A stretch of 64,000 bases of DNA, taken from JAOBAU01 sp034667465 (GTDB lineage Bacteria > Acidobacteriota > Thermoanaerobaculia > Gp7-AA8). This document shows positions 8,151 through 18,400 of this stretch, one piece after another. The translations under genes were made by a program, and so were the position numbers. The notes beneath the pieces are model-generated. The model was not told the DNA's origin and made no database searches. It was given only the letters and a program-made list of their open reading frames with translations. Numbering within the stretch: position 1 is the stretch's first letter; each line of letters opens with the position of its first letter. The stretch lies in NCBI GenBank assembly GCA_034667465.1, contig JAXDJV010000014.1, positions 248,001 to 312,000 on the forward strand, read 5' to 3'.

Positions 8151-9545
8151 ATGGCAGTCGATCCACGCTTCCTCTCCGGCATGACGGCTCACATCGAGCG
8201 CGTCTACGCGAAGCAGCAGGAAGCGCGCGCGACACGTCCCGCTCCGACGGTGGCGGAACGTCGCGCGAAGATTCAGCGCCTGCACGATGCCGTGCTGGCC
8301 GCGCGCACGGAGATTCAGGCGGCGCTGTGGGCCGACTTCCGCAAGCCGCCGGCCGAAGTCGATCTGTCGGAAATCTATCCGGTGGTGGGCGAGGCGCGTC
8401 ACGCCATCCGCCATCTGAAGAAGTGGGCGAAGGCGAAACGCGTCGCGACACCGATCGGCCTGTTCGGCTCGCGCTCGCGAATCATTTACGAGCCGAAAGG
8501 CGTCGTGCTGATCATCGCGCCGTGGAACTTCCCGATCAATCTCACGTTGGGCCCGCTCGTCTCCGCGCTCGCCGCCGGCAATCGCGTGATTCTCAAACCG
8601 AGCGAGATGACGCCGCATTCAGCGACGTGCATGCGCCGGATCATCGAGTCGCTGTTCGATGAAGATGAAGTAGCGCTGATCGAAGGCGACGCCGCGGTCT
8701 CCGAGGAGTTGCTGGCGCGCCGCTTCGACCACATCTTCTTTACCGGAAGTCCGGCGGTCGGACGGATCGTCATGCGCGCCGCGGCCGAGCATCTGACGCC
8801 GGTCACGCTCGAGCTCGGAGGGAAGTCGCCGGTGATCGTCGATCGCACCGCCGACCTCGACGAAGCCGCGCGCAAGATCGCGTGGGGCAAGTTTCTCAAC
8901 TCGGGACAGATCTGCATCGCACCCGACTATCTCCTCGTCGACGAATCGATCCGCGTGCCGTTCATGGAAAAGCTGCGCGCCGCGATCGTGAACGAGAGCG
9001 GCGTGATCGTGAACGACCGGCACGCCGCGCGTGTGAAGCGCTTGTTCGATGACGCGGTGTCGCGCGGCGCGAAAGTCGCGAGCGGCGGCACGTTCGACGG
9101 ACGCGCCATCGCCCCAACGCTGCTGACCGATGTCGATCTCGACTCCGCCGTGATGCAGGAAGAGATCTTCGGTCCGCTGCTGCCGGTCGTGCCGTACAAC
9201 ACGCTCGACGAAGCGCTGCGCATCATCGCCGAGCGCGAAAAGCCGCTCGTGCTTTACCTCTTCAGCCGCAGCCGTCGTGTCATCAATGACGTGCTCGCCC
9301 GCACCAGCGCCGGCGGCACCGCCATCAACGACACGCTGATCCACTTCTACCAGTCCAACCTCCCGTTCGGCGGAGTCGGCGAAAGCGGGATGGGCAAAGC
9401 CCACGGCCAGTTCGGCTTCGAAGCGTTCTCGAACGCGCGCGGCGTCCTCGAACAGCCGACGAAGTTTTCGGGAACGCAGCTGATGTATCCGCCGTACACG
9501 CGGTGGAAGCAGAAGCTGATCGACTGGACGGTACGCTGGTTTTAG
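8151..9545 (+). CDS. Aldehyde dehydrogenase (ALDH3/coniferyl- or fatty-aldehyde type)
   Basis: 464 residues, the short length of the ALDH3-like group. The Rossmann-region motif APWNFPI is at 123-129, FTGSPAVG at 197-204, the general base Glu221 in LELGGKSP and the nucleophile Cys255 in NSGQICIAPDY. The C-terminus has a hydrophobic tail (KLIDWTVRWF), as in membrane-associated fatty-aldehyde dehydrogenases. It oxidises an aldehyde to an acid with NAD(P)+; the substrate is not fixed by sequence. A truncated second copy lies at 12249-12870. A Cys-rich secreted protein follows on the same strand, as it does after the copy. Confidence 0.92.
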   Translation: MAVDPRFLSGMTAHIERVYAKQQEARATRPAPTVAERRAKIQRLHDAVLAARTEIQAALWADFRKPPAEVDLSEIYPVVGEARHAIRHLKKWAKAKRVATPIGLFGSRSRIIYEPKGVVLIIAPWNFPINLTLGPLVSALAAGNRVILKPSEMTPHSATCMRRIIESLFDEDEVALIEGDAAVSEELLARRFDHIFFTGSPAVGRIVMRAAAEHLTPVTLELGGKSPVIVDRTADLDEAARKIAWGKFLNSGQICIAPDYLLVDESIRVPFMEKLRAAIVNESGVIVNDRHAARVKRLFDDAVSRGAKVASGGTFDGRAIAPTLLTDVDLDSAVMQEEIFGPLLPVVPYNTLDEALRIIAEREKPLVLYLFSRSRRVINDVLARTSAGGTAINDTLIHFYQSNLPFGGVGESGMGKAHGQFGFEAFSNARGVLEQPTKFSGTQLMYPPYTRWKQKLIDWTVRWF

Positions 9546-9636
9546 GCGGACCAGCGGTCCCGACAGTGTTCATTCCTGCATAGCCTTCCGGATAGAATGC
9601 GTGCCGTAGAAGCGTCGCGCAGGGAGGCTGTCGCTA

Positions 9637-10008
9637 ATGAAGTATCTTCATGCGGTCATTTTCGTAGCGGTCGTTCTCATCTCGTCCGTCGCATTTGCGG
9701 GAACTGGCAGTGGCCCTCCCTCGAAGGATCCTGTCTCCGATCCCTGCGAGGCCGAGATTGATACCTGTTTCCACGAAGGCGACTGGTGGTACACGTCCCT
9801 CATCTATTACGACGGCTCGACGCACACGCACACTGATTGCGGTCTGAGCGAAGGTTGCAAAGCGTGCGGCCAGACAAGCCAGGGCGCGCCCGTTTGCGCG
9901 AAGGTCATGACCGACTCCGCGTGTACCTGCGAAATCATTCCGGTCCCCGGCGCCGGGCCGAACATCGTCCAGTGCAGCGCGCAGGGAACTTGTTACTACA
10001 GACACTAA
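9637..10008 (+). CDS. Small Cys-rich secreted protein
   Basis: 123 residues with a clear signal peptide (about 1-21, ending VAFA). The mature part of about 100 residues contains ten Cys, mostly in the second half (CKACGQ, CTCE, CSAQGTCYY), suggesting a disulfide-stabilised extracellular or periplasmic protein. A GGGAGG ribosome-binding site precedes ATG 9637. I do not recognise the family. It is followed after 5 bases by a carboxypeptidase-regulatory-like protein, and the same pairing recurs at 12942/13190, so the two products probably work together. Confidence 0.7.
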   Translation: MKYLHAVIFVAVVLISSVAFAGTGSGPPSKDPVSDPCEAEIDTCFHEGDWWYTSLIYYDGSTHTHTDCGLSEGCKACGQTSQGAPVCAKVMTDSACTCEIIPVPGAGPNIVQCSAQGTCYYRH

Positions 10009-10013
10009 ACAAC

Positions 10014-12215
10014 ATGCGCTCGACCCTTCTCGCGCTGGCGATCGCGGCCGGCATCGCTGTGCCGCTGCAGGCGACGACTGTCGAAATCAAAATCCGTGTC
10101 GAAGGACGCACGTCGACGAAGGCGCTCGTCGTTGCGACGCCGGTCATCTCCTCGAACACGCTTCAGGCGAAGCAGGTCGAGCTTGCGGTTCCCGGCAGCA
10201 GCTCGATTTCTCTTGCGCCCGCTGTCTGGCGTTTCGTCGTTCAGGGTGATGGTCTCTTTCATCCCGGCGTTTCGTTCGATGTCAAAGGTGACGCAATGAC
10301 GATCGATCTGACCGCGTGGGAGATGCGTTCGGTCAACGGTGCGATTGCGGCAGGCTCGGGAAAACTTCCAGCGCCGCTGAACATCACCGCGCACTGGACA
10401 GCCTCCCGCGAAGTAACCGGCGTACCTCCGGTCCCGGAGGGAGAAGCCCCGTGCGAATTGCGCGAACGCGAATTTCGATGCGAGGTCCCGCGCGCGGCTC
10501 TCGATCTCCGCATTCGTCCGCGAGGTTTTGTTTCCGCGTTCTTCTGGGGCGTGCGCGCCGATCAGAACGCAACGCCCCCGCTGCTCGAGGTCACGTTGAA
10601 GCGCGGCGGCGTCATCGTCGGCTATGTGACGGCAGCCAAAGGCGTGAAACTCGACGCCCGACAAACGCGCGTTGCTGCCTTCGCGCAATCGGCTGCGACG
10701 CATACCGCGACGATCGACCGTCGCGGCTTTTTCATGATCGAGGGCGTCGAACCCGGAAGCTATCGGATCTCTGCGACATCCGGCGCCGGCATCGCATCTG
10801 AAGAACGACTGGTCGACCTGAAGCCCGGTCTCGAAACGGAACTGCTCCGGCCGCTGATACTCGAGAAGCTCGTGCCGCTTCGGATCACCGTGCAGCCCGC
10901 GCTGATTCCGGAGATCGGTCCGTGGCAGGTGTCGGTCGAAAGGCGGCGAAGCTCAGTGACGACGGATCGCATCGCCAGCGCGCCTGTGCGCAGCGGCACC
11001 GGAGAGGTCGAGCTGGGAACGCTCCCGCCCGGAAGCTACGTCGTCCGCGTCGCATCCTCAAGTCACGAGGGCGATTACGCGCGACGCGAAATCCGTCTGC
11101 CCGACGATGCGAACGCAATCATTAACGTCGACGTCACGCATGTCGAAGGAACCGTAACCCTCGGCGAGAAGCCGATTGCGGCACAAATCAGGATCGGCGG
11201 CCGGAATCGAAGTCCGGCGGTGCAGACGCGCTCGAATGACGCGGGTCACTTCGCGGCGTTCGCGCCGGCGATGCCGGAAACGTCCTGGCTGATCAGCGTT
11301 GACGCGGTGTCTCCACGGATCTCTGCCGACTTGAATGTCGCGCCGGTCGCGATCGAGAACGGGGTTCGTCTCGACATTCATCTTTCCGCCGGCACCATCG
11401 AAGGCGTCGTGACCGAAGCTGTCAACGGTGCACCGGCGCGAGCGCACGTGAATGTCTATCGAATCGACACAGACGATCCGGCAACCGGGATCGCGCAGGT
11501 TTCATCCAGCGCGACGGACGGGAAGTTCTCACTGACCGGTTTGCAGCCGGGAAAGTATGAAGTTCAGGCGGAAGGAAGCGACGGACGAACGACCGATCGT
11601 GTCGAGGTGACGATCTCCGAGGACGCGATCGCGGATGTGAAGCTCACGCTCGGTCCTGATACGCGGCTCAAAGGGCGCGTGCTCACCGACGGCGGAGCGC
11701 CGGTCGCCGGAGCGATCGTCTACGTCATTCCGTTCGAGACGCCGCCACTTCTCTGGTTGCCGCGCACGACCAGTGCTGCTGGCGACTTCGAAGTGGCATT
11801 GCCGGCAACGACGAAGTCGGCGATGGTCGCGGTGATTGCGGGCGGATTCGCGTTCAAAGCGTTTCGCGTGCCGGTCGAATTTGAGCGACAGTTGAACATC
11901 GCAGTGCGGCAGAACGGCGGCGCGCTCGAGATCGAAGGTGCCGCGTCAGCGACCGGCGCGAAGCTGCCGATGGTCGTCCACAACGGGATTGCGTTGCCGC
12001 TGATGTTTTTTCTGACGAGCCGTATCGGAACGACGAACGGACCTGTCGCGACGCTGCCACTCGTCGAGCCAGGCGACTACGCGATCTGCGCCGCGCCGCG
12101 CGACGCGGAGCTGAGTTATGGCGCGCAGCCGCACGCGCTCGAAGAGTGTGCGGCGGGAGTGCTCCCTCCATTCGGCATCCTGCGGTTGCGCCTGCCGTCG
12201 CGAAGCGGCGAATAG
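10014..12215 (+). CDS. Secreted protein with multiple carboxypeptidase-regulatory-like (CNA-B-type) domains
   Basis: ATG 10014 gives 733 residues with a signal peptide (1-20, ending PLQA); the open frame upstream of it only overlaps the preceding gene. The rest is beta-rich with repeated modules of the type G-x-V, A-x-V-x-V, D-G-x-F-x-L-x-G-L-x-P-G-x-Y: about residues 220-285, 460-520 (TIEGVV...GKFSLTGLQPGKYEVQ) and 540-600 (RLKGRVLTDGG). Such transthyretin-like domains are structural or binding modules in surface proteins. No catalytic motif is seen. It pairs with the Cys-rich gene 5 bases upstream and has a paralogue at 13190-15397. Confidence 0.75.
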   Translation: MRSTLLALAIAAGIAVPLQATTVEIKIRVEGRTSTKALVVATPVISSNTLQAKQVELAVPGSSSISLAPAVWRFVVQGDGLFHPGVSFDVKGDAMTIDLTAWEMRSVNGAIAAGSGKLPAPLNITAHWTASREVTGVPPVPEGEAPCELREREFRCEVPRAALDLRIRPRGFVSAFFWGVRADQNATPPLLEVTLKRGGVIVGYVTAAKGVKLDARQTRVAAFAQSAATHTATIDRRGFFMIEGVEPGSYRISATSGAGIASEERLVDLKPGLETELLRPLILEKLVPLRITVQPALIPEIGPWQVSVERRRSSVTTDRIASAPVRSGTGEVELGTLPPGSYVVRVASSSHEGDYARREIRLPDDANAIINVDVTHVEGTVTLGEKPIAAQIRIGGRNRSPAVQTRSNDAGHFAAFAPAMPETSWLISVDAVSPRISADLNVAPVAIENGVRLDIHLSAGTIEGVVTEAVNGAPARAHVNVYRIDTDDPATGIAQVSSSATDGKFSLTGLQPGKYEVQAEGSDGRTTDRVEVTISEDAIADVKLTLGPDTRLKGRVLTDGGAPVAGAIVYVIPFETPPLLWLPRTTSAAGDFEVALPATTKSAMVAVIAGGFAFKAFRVPVEFERQLNIAVRQNGGALEIEGAASATGAKLPMVVHNGIALPLMFFLTSRIGTTNGPVATLPLVEPGDYAICAAPRDAELSYGAQPHALEECAAGVLPPFGILRLRLPSRSGE

Positions 12216-12248
12216 CGGCTCGTCGTCACGAAACAGCAAACGCCACTG

Positions 12249-12870
12249 GAAGTCCCGTCGGACGGATTGTCATGCACGCTGCGGCCGAGCATTTGACGCC
12301 GGTCACACTCGAGCTCGGAGGGAAGTCGCCGGTGTTCGTCGATCCGCGTTCCGTTCATGGAAACGTCTGTTCGATGACGCTGTGTCGCGCGGCGCAAAAG
12401 TCGCGAGCGGCGGCACGTTCGACGGACGCGCCATCGCCCCGACGCTGCTGACCGATGTCGATCTCGACTCCGCCGTGATGCGGGAAGAGATCTTCGGTCC
12501 GCTGCTTCCGGTCATCCCCTACAACACGCTCGACGAAGCGCTGCGCATCATCGCCGAGCGCGAGAAGCCGCTCGTGCTCTACCTCTTCAGCCGCAGCCGC
12601 CGAGTCATCAATGACGTCCTCGCCCGCACCACCGCCGGCGGCACCGCGATCAACGACACGCTGATCCACTTCTACCAGTCCAACCTCCCATTCGGAGGCG
12701 TCGGCGAAAGCGGGATGGGCAAGGCCCACGGCCAGTTCGGCTTCGAAGCCTTTTCAAACGCGCGCGGCGTCCTCGAACAGCCGACGAAGTTTTCGGGAAC
12801 GCAGCTGATGTATCCGCCGTACACGCGGTGGAAGCAGAAGGTGATCGACTGGACGGTACGCTGGTTTTAA
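12249..12870 (+). pseudogene. Truncated and internally deleted copy of the aldehyde dehydrogenase gene
   Basis: The DNA closely matches the intact dehydrogenase at 8745-9545, from GSPxVGRIV to the stop, with few substitutions across the last 450 bases. The first about 197 codons are absent. There is a 3-base deletion (GSPAVGR becomes GSPVGR). Two larger internal deletions remove the stretch after FVD (including the catalytic Cys) and the stretch after the VPFMEK region, leaving the frame broken. An open frame covers the last 140 codons but cannot make an active enzyme. It lies exactly where a dehydrogenase lies in the first unit, upstream of another Cys-rich/carboxypeptidase-like pair, so it is the remnant of a tandem duplication. 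Confidence 0.9.
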
Positions 12871-12941
12871 GTAACGTATCAGAGTCATTTGTGGTGGCTT
12901 GACGGCAATATGGTATGGTCGCCTTCGTTATGGAGGGTGAT

Positions 12942-13190
12942 ATGAGAAAAGTAGCTTGCCGTACTGCCCTTGTTCTGGTCATCGTGATGTTCTTCGTCGC
13001 CGCGCCATCGTTCGCGCAGTATCCGGGATGCCAGCAGTGTGGCGGCGCGATCGGCTCCGAGGCAGGCATGCTTTACTGCGTTGACGTGGATGGCTGGGGC
13101 TGGGAGACCTGCAACGTCGTGGTGAGGAACGGGTTCGCAACCTGCCGAACCAGTGGCTTCGGCTGCTATGCGATGGAAGTGCGTGGTTGA
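12942..13190 (+). CDS. Small Cys-rich secreted protein (second unit)
   Basis: 82 residues from ATG 12942, preceded by GGAGGGTG. An open frame also exists from 12915, but the strong ribosome-binding site and the signal peptide favour the later start. Signal peptide about 1-26, ending PSFA. The mature part of about 56 residues has six Cys (CQQC, YC, TC, TC, GC) with many Gly and Trp. It occupies the same slot as the 123-residue Cys-rich protein of the first unit, but the mature sequences are not obviously alike. Its stop overlaps the next start (TGATG), so the two genes are translationally coupled. Family not recognised. Confidence 0.7.
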   Translation: MRKVACRTALVLVIVMFFVAAPSFAQYPGCQQCGGAIGSEAGMLYCVDVDGWGWETCNVVVRNGFATCRTSGFGCYAMEVRG

Positions 13191-15397
13191 TGCGAGTGGC
13201 GATGTCGCACTCCAACGCTCGGGGCGCGGCCGCGGTGATCCTCGTATTGATTGCTGGCTGCGCCTCCCTGTTCGCGCAGCCGGCAACGAGCACCGTGCGC
13301 ATGACGTTCGACCCGCGTCAGCCCACGTCCGCTGCGATCACCGGAAAGATCGTTCTGCGCTCGGCCACAGACGAGAGCGTTGCACATGAAGTTCCGCTGG
13401 CGGGGAACGGTGCATCGCCGGCGGAAGCGCCGGGTACAGCATGGAACGTAAGACTCATCTCGCCCGGTTGGTGGACTCCGGAGACGTACGTCGTGTTCCC
13501 TGCGGCTGATACGAGTGAAGCCAGACAGGTTCGCGCGTGGCGCACCGGTATCGTCAGCGGCACACTGAAGTCAGGTGAGCGCGATCTGACGCTGCCTTCG
13601 TCGATCAAACTCGTCGTCGAATCGCCGCCCCAGCCCTCTCGTCCGCCGGAGATCGCGCGCGGCACGTCATTCGATTGCGCGGTCAACACTGAAGGCAAAT
13701 GGAGTTGCGAGATTCCTGCAACCGCACTGGACCTCGTCCTGCGGCACAAGGGTTTCACGCCTCACTATCGTTGGGGTGTCGCCGTTTCCGCCGCGAAACC
13801 GCTGAACATCGGCACGTTCGTATTGCGTCGCGGTGCGTCATTCGTGGCGTGGCTCGATCGCGACACGTTGAAGAGCCTGAAACATCCCGCGCGTGCGCGC
13901 CTCGTGCGTTTCGTCTCGACAGAATCCGCTCTCACGCTCAGCCGTCTTTCCGTTCCCGTTGCGGAGGCGCCGTTCAATGACCGCGGCGTCGTGCAACTCG
14001 CGCCGTTGCCGCCGGGGCTGTATGTCCTGGAGGTGAGATCTGAAGGCTTTGCTCCTGCCCGCATTCCGCGCGTCGAGATCTTTGCCGGCAGCGAGTCGAC
14101 GTTTCGCACGCCGATTCCGCTGCGGCCGCCAATCGAGATCGTCGTCACGGTCGAGCCTCCCACCGACCCGAACGGCGATCCATGGCAGCTCGATTTTGAA
14201 CGCGACAGCGATCTGGTTGCCGGGTATGACGCCAGCGCGGCGGTCCACGGGCGTGTGGACGCCGAGGGCACATTTCGCGTCGCCGCGCAGGAGCCCGGAA
14301 CCTTCACGGTCGTCGTGCGCGACCGCTCCGGCAATCGGGTGTCGAACGACTCGTACGAGGTTACGGAAACAAACGCATCGATCCGGATCAAGTTGGAACA
14401 ACACACTGTTGACGGCACCGTTTACCTCGGCGAGCGCCCACTGAAAGCGGACCTCTTTTTCGGTGGCGAGCAGGGAGCGGAACGCGTCGTGATGCACGCG
14501 GATGACGACGGCAAGTTTCGCGGCACACTTCCGCGCGCGGGTGAGTGGCACGTTGGCGTCCTCTGGAGCGATCCGCCGGTGCGATCGCAGCTCGATGTGA
14601 CGGTGCCAGCGGCTCCGGAGCGGCTCGTCGTCCGTCTCCCCGACAATGTCATTGCCGGCTTCGCCACGGACGCGACGGGCCGGCGACTCACTTCCGGATC
14701 AGTGATCCTCGCGCAGCCGCTGCGTGCGCTCGTGACGCGCCTCAGCGCCGATGGTACGTTCACTTTCCGCGGACTCCCGGCCGGTTCGGTCGAATTGCTT
14801 GCGCGCGACCGGAGCGGCGCATCGAGTGCAACCGCAAAGCTCACGATCTCGGACAGCAGCAATTTCGATGGCGTCGAGCTTCGGATCAATGCATCGCGGC
14901 AGGTTGCCGGGCTGGTTGTCGCGGGCGATGAGCCAGCCATCGGTGTGCAAATTACCGCGGCGCCGCTCGGAGTCGGAACCGCCACGATCGTGAACGCATT
15001 CAGCGATGACGGCGGACGATTTTCAATGTCCCTTCCCGAAGCTACGCGTCGCGCACTCTTCACAGTCGCGGCGCCCGGCCGGACCTTGCAGTCATTCGAC
15101 GTCGTCATCGGCGACGCTCCGATCCGACTCGTCATCGCGCCGGCCGGCGGCTTGCTCGAGGTCAGCGCAGGTCCGCCGCCATTCACACTTACGCGGGACG
15201 GTGTGCCGGTATACATCAACGATTTGCTGAACTGGATGCGCGCGCACGGAGATTCGCTCCACGACCTGCCCAATCTGCGCGTTCCCGACGTCGCTCCCGG
15301 TCGCTACGAGCTCTGCGCGCCGCGAAACGGATCGCCGAAATGCGTCGCGGGCGCGCTCGCGCCGGGTGGATCGCTTCGTCTCGCGATCCCCGATTGA
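13190..15397 (+). CDS. Secreted protein with carboxypeptidase-regulatory-like domains (second unit)
   Basis: About 735 residues. ATG 13190 overlaps the upstream stop; TTG 13187 and ATG 13202 are alternatives. It starts with a signal or lipoprotein segment (ILVLIAGCASLFAQ). It is a paralogue of 10014-12215: the same length, the same series of beta modules (VEGTVTL in one, VDGTVYL in the other), and the same closing pattern of YELCAPR, then a Cys, then GALAPGGSLRLAIP. No enzyme motif is visible. A terminator-like hairpin follows. It is probably a surface or periplasmic binding protein acting with the Cys-rich protein upstream. Confidence 0.75.
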   Translation: MRVAMSHSNARGAAAVILVLIAGCASLFAQPATSTVRMTFDPRQPTSAAITGKIVLRSATDESVAHEVPLAGNGASPAEAPGTAWNVRLISPGWWTPETYVVFPAADTSEARQVRAWRTGIVSGTLKSGERDLTLPSSIKLVVESPPQPSRPPEIARGTSFDCAVNTEGKWSCEIPATALDLVLRHKGFTPHYRWGVAVSAAKPLNIGTFVLRRGASFVAWLDRDTLKSLKHPARARLVRFVSTESALTLSRLSVPVAEAPFNDRGVVQLAPLPPGLYVLEVRSEGFAPARIPRVEIFAGSESTFRTPIPLRPPIEIVVTVEPPTDPNGDPWQLDFERDSDLVAGYDASAAVHGRVDAEGTFRVAAQEPGTFTVVVRDRSGNRVSNDSYEVTETNASIRIKLEQHTVDGTVYLGERPLKADLFFGGEQGAERVVMHADDDGKFRGTLPRAGEWHVGVLWSDPPVRSQLDVTVPAAPERLVVRLPDNVIAGFATDATGRRLTSGSVILAQPLRALVTRLSADGTFTFRGLPAGSVELLARDRSGASSATAKLTISDSSNFDGVELRINASRQVAGLVVAGDEPAIGVQITAAPLGVGTATIVNAFSDDGGRFSMSLPEATRRALFTVAAPGRTLQSFDVVIGDAPIRLVIAPAGGLLEVSAGPPPFTLTRDGVPVYINDLLNWMRAHGDSLHDLPNLRVPDVAPGRYELCAPRNGSPKCVAGALAPGGSLRLAIPD

Positions 15398-15408
15398 CGG
15401 CTCTTCGT

Positions 15409-15450
15409 CACGAAACGGCAAACGCCCGCGCACCCCGGGCGCGTTTCGTG
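15409..15450 (+). terminator. Terminator-like two-part hairpin after the second carboxypeptidase-like gene
   Basis: CACGAAACG (15409-15417) pairs with CGTTTCGTG (15442-15450). Inside it a second stem is formed by CGCCCG and CGGGCG around a short loop. It is followed by TTATCCCC, so a weak T tail at best. The left part of this element also occurs after the first unit (about 12226-12244), where the dehydrogenase remnant interrupts it. Confidence 0.6.
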
Positions 15451-15466
15451 TTATCCCCCTCCGCGT

Positions 15467-18400
15467 ATGCGCAAACTGACGCTTCTTCTCGCACTCCTTT
15501 CCGTCTCCGCGTTCGCGCAGGAGACGCGGCTTCTTCGCCAGCCGGACATTCATGGCGACTCGGTCGTCTTCAGTTATGGCGGCGATCTCTGGCTTGCTTC
15601 CGCTTCCGGCGGCGACGCGCGGCGGCTTACTTCCGACGACGGGAACGAGTACTTCCCGAAGTTTTCGCCTGACGGACGGACGATCGCGTTCACCGGCGAG
15701 TACAGCGGGACGAAGCAGGTCTACGTCATGCCGGCGGACGGCAGCGCGGCGCCGAAGCAGCTCACGTTCTACAACGACGTCGGCGCAATCCCGCCGCGCG
15801 GCGGCGTCGACAACCGCGTCCTCGGCTGGTCGCCCGATGGTAAATATGTTGTCTTCAACCCGCATCGCCAGCCGTGGAACGATCGTATTCCGCGTCACTA
15901 CATCGTCCCGGCGAACGGCGGGATGGAGACGCCGCTGCCGATGCCGGAAGGCAGCGGCGGCATGTACTCCGCCGACGGAACGAAGTACGTCTACACGCCC
16001 ATCTCCCGCGAGTTCGCGACGTGGAAGCGCTATCGCGGCGGCCAGGCGCAGGACGTCTGGATCTACGATCTCGCGAACAACAGCTCCGAGCGGCTGACGA
16101 ATGATCCGGCCACCGACAACCAGCCGCTCTGGATCGGCGACACGATCTACTTCACCTCCGATCGCGACGCCGGACGACTTAACCTCTACACATACGATCT
16201 GAAATCAAAACAGACGAAGAAGGTCACGAGCCACGGTGACTACGACGTGCTCTGGCCGAGCAGCGATCGTCATTCGATCGTCTACGAAGTCGGCGGCTCG
16301 ATCTGGCGTTTCGATCCGGCCGCGCAGCGCGACACGCGCATCCCGATCCGCGTCGTCGGCGACTTCCGCAACACCATGCCGTACTTCAAAAACGTGCGCG
16401 GCAACATCAACTGGTACAACCTCAGTCCGAGCGGCGCGCGTGCGCTGTTCGAAGCGCGCGGCGAGATCTTCACCGCGCCCGCGAAAAACGGCGAGGTGCG
16501 CAACCTGACGCAAACGCCCGGCATCCGCGAGATGAATCCGGTCTGGTCGCCGGACGGAAAGTGGATCGCGTATCTCAGCGACAAAGCCGGCGACGAATAC
16601 GAGATCTTCGTTCGTTCCGCCGACGGCGTTGGCGATGAGCGCCAGGTCACGAGCGGCGGGAAAGCGTGGAAGCTCGATCCGGTCTGGTCGCCCGATTCGA
16701 AATCGCTCGCGTACGGCGACAAAGAGCACACGCTGCACATCGTCGACGTCGCCAGCGGAAAGACGACCGACGTCGATCGCAGCGAGTACGGCGACATCAC
16801 CACCTATCGCTGGGCTCCTGACTCGAAGTGGCTCGTCTACACGAAGAACAACGAGACGCGCTTTTCCGTCATCTGGCTGCACTCGCTCGGCGACGGAAAG
16901 AACTATCAGCTGACGAGCGGCATGACCGACGACAACGATCCGGTCTTCGATCCGAAAGGCCGCTATCTCTACTTTGAATCGAATCGCGATTTCAATCTGA
17001 CGTTCAGCGCGTTCGAGTTCAACTACGTCTACACCGATCCGACGCGCATCTACGTCGGCGTGCTCGCGCAGGATGGTCCGGCGCTCTTCCTGCCGCAGAG
17101 TGATGAAGAGAAAGTCGCGGCCGCGGAGAAGGACAGCAAGTCGGCCGACAAGACGCCGGCGCCGGAAAGCGCCAAACCGTCCGCTGACGCGAAGCCGCCC
17201 GCCGAGACGAAGACGGCAACCGCTGCCGACGACACCGCGCCGAAGAAAGGCGTGCCGCCGGTGAAGATCGACATCGCCGGATTCGAGAAGCGCGTGCGCG
17301 CGATTCCCGGTCCGTCCGGCAACTACCGCAGTCTCGCCGCGACCGCCAACGGTCCGCTCTACCTCCTCGGGCCGGCCGGCAAAACATCGCTCAAGCTCTA
17401 CAACCTGGAGGATCGGAAAGAAGAGACGATTCTCGACAACGTTCGTGGTTACGAGCTCGACGCGAACGCCGACAAGATCGTCGTCCGCTCCGGAAACGAC
17501 TACGCCATCGTCGCCGCGAAAGCGGGCCAGAAGGTCGACAGCCCGATCGCACTCGACCGGATGGAGATGAAGATCGATCCGAAGGTCGAGTGGACGCAGG
17601 AGTTCGGCGATGCGTGGCGCATTCTGCGCGACTGGTTCTACGACCCGAACATGATCGGCAACGACTGGAACGGCGTGCGCGCGAAGTACGGACAGCTCGT
17701 GCCGTTCGTCGCGTCGCGCGGCGATCTCGATGAAGTGCTCGCGCAGCTCGCCGGCGAAGTCGGCGCCGGTCACGTCTACGTCAGCCCGTCCGACGACACG
17801 AGCGTGAAGCGTGTCGACAACGGTCTGCTCGGCGCGGAGATCGTCGCCGACAACGGCTACTACAAAGTCAAACATATCTACCCTGGTGAGAACTGGCACG
17901 AGCGCGCGCGCTCGCCGCTGACCGAACCGGGCGTGAAGGTTCGCGAAGGCGACTACATCCTCGCGGTCGACGGCGTATCGACGAAGGGCGTCGACAACTT
18001 CTATCGACTCCTCGAAAACAAAGCGGGACGCGTCGTCACGCTGAGCGTGAACGCGAAACCGGAAACGACCGGCGCGCGTGATGAGAAAGTGCGGCCGATT
18101 GCGAAAGAGAACGAGCTTCGCTATCTCGAGTGGGTGCAGCAGCGCCGCGACTACGTCGACAAGGCGTCGGGCGGACGCATCGGCTACATCCATCTGCCGA
18201 ACACCGGACCGGAAGGAAACCGCGAGCTGCAGAAGTACTTCTATCCGCAGGTGAACAAAGACGCGCTGATCATCGACGATCGTTACAACGGCGGCGGATT
18301 CATCCCCGATCGGATGATCGAGATGCTCGATCGTCCGCTGCTCAACTACTGGGTGCAGCGCAATCAGAAGCCGACGCTCACGCCGGCGTACGCGCATCAG

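Noticed and set aside
12118..12870. A 250-residue protein continuing from the end of the first large secreted protein into ALDH sequence
   Set aside because: The frame joins out-of-frame sequence of the large protein's end with the ALDH remnant; the ALDH copy has several deletions and is better called a pseudogene.
16205..18397. 730-codon minus-strand open frame
   Set aside because: Antisense to the tricorn protease, no family features.
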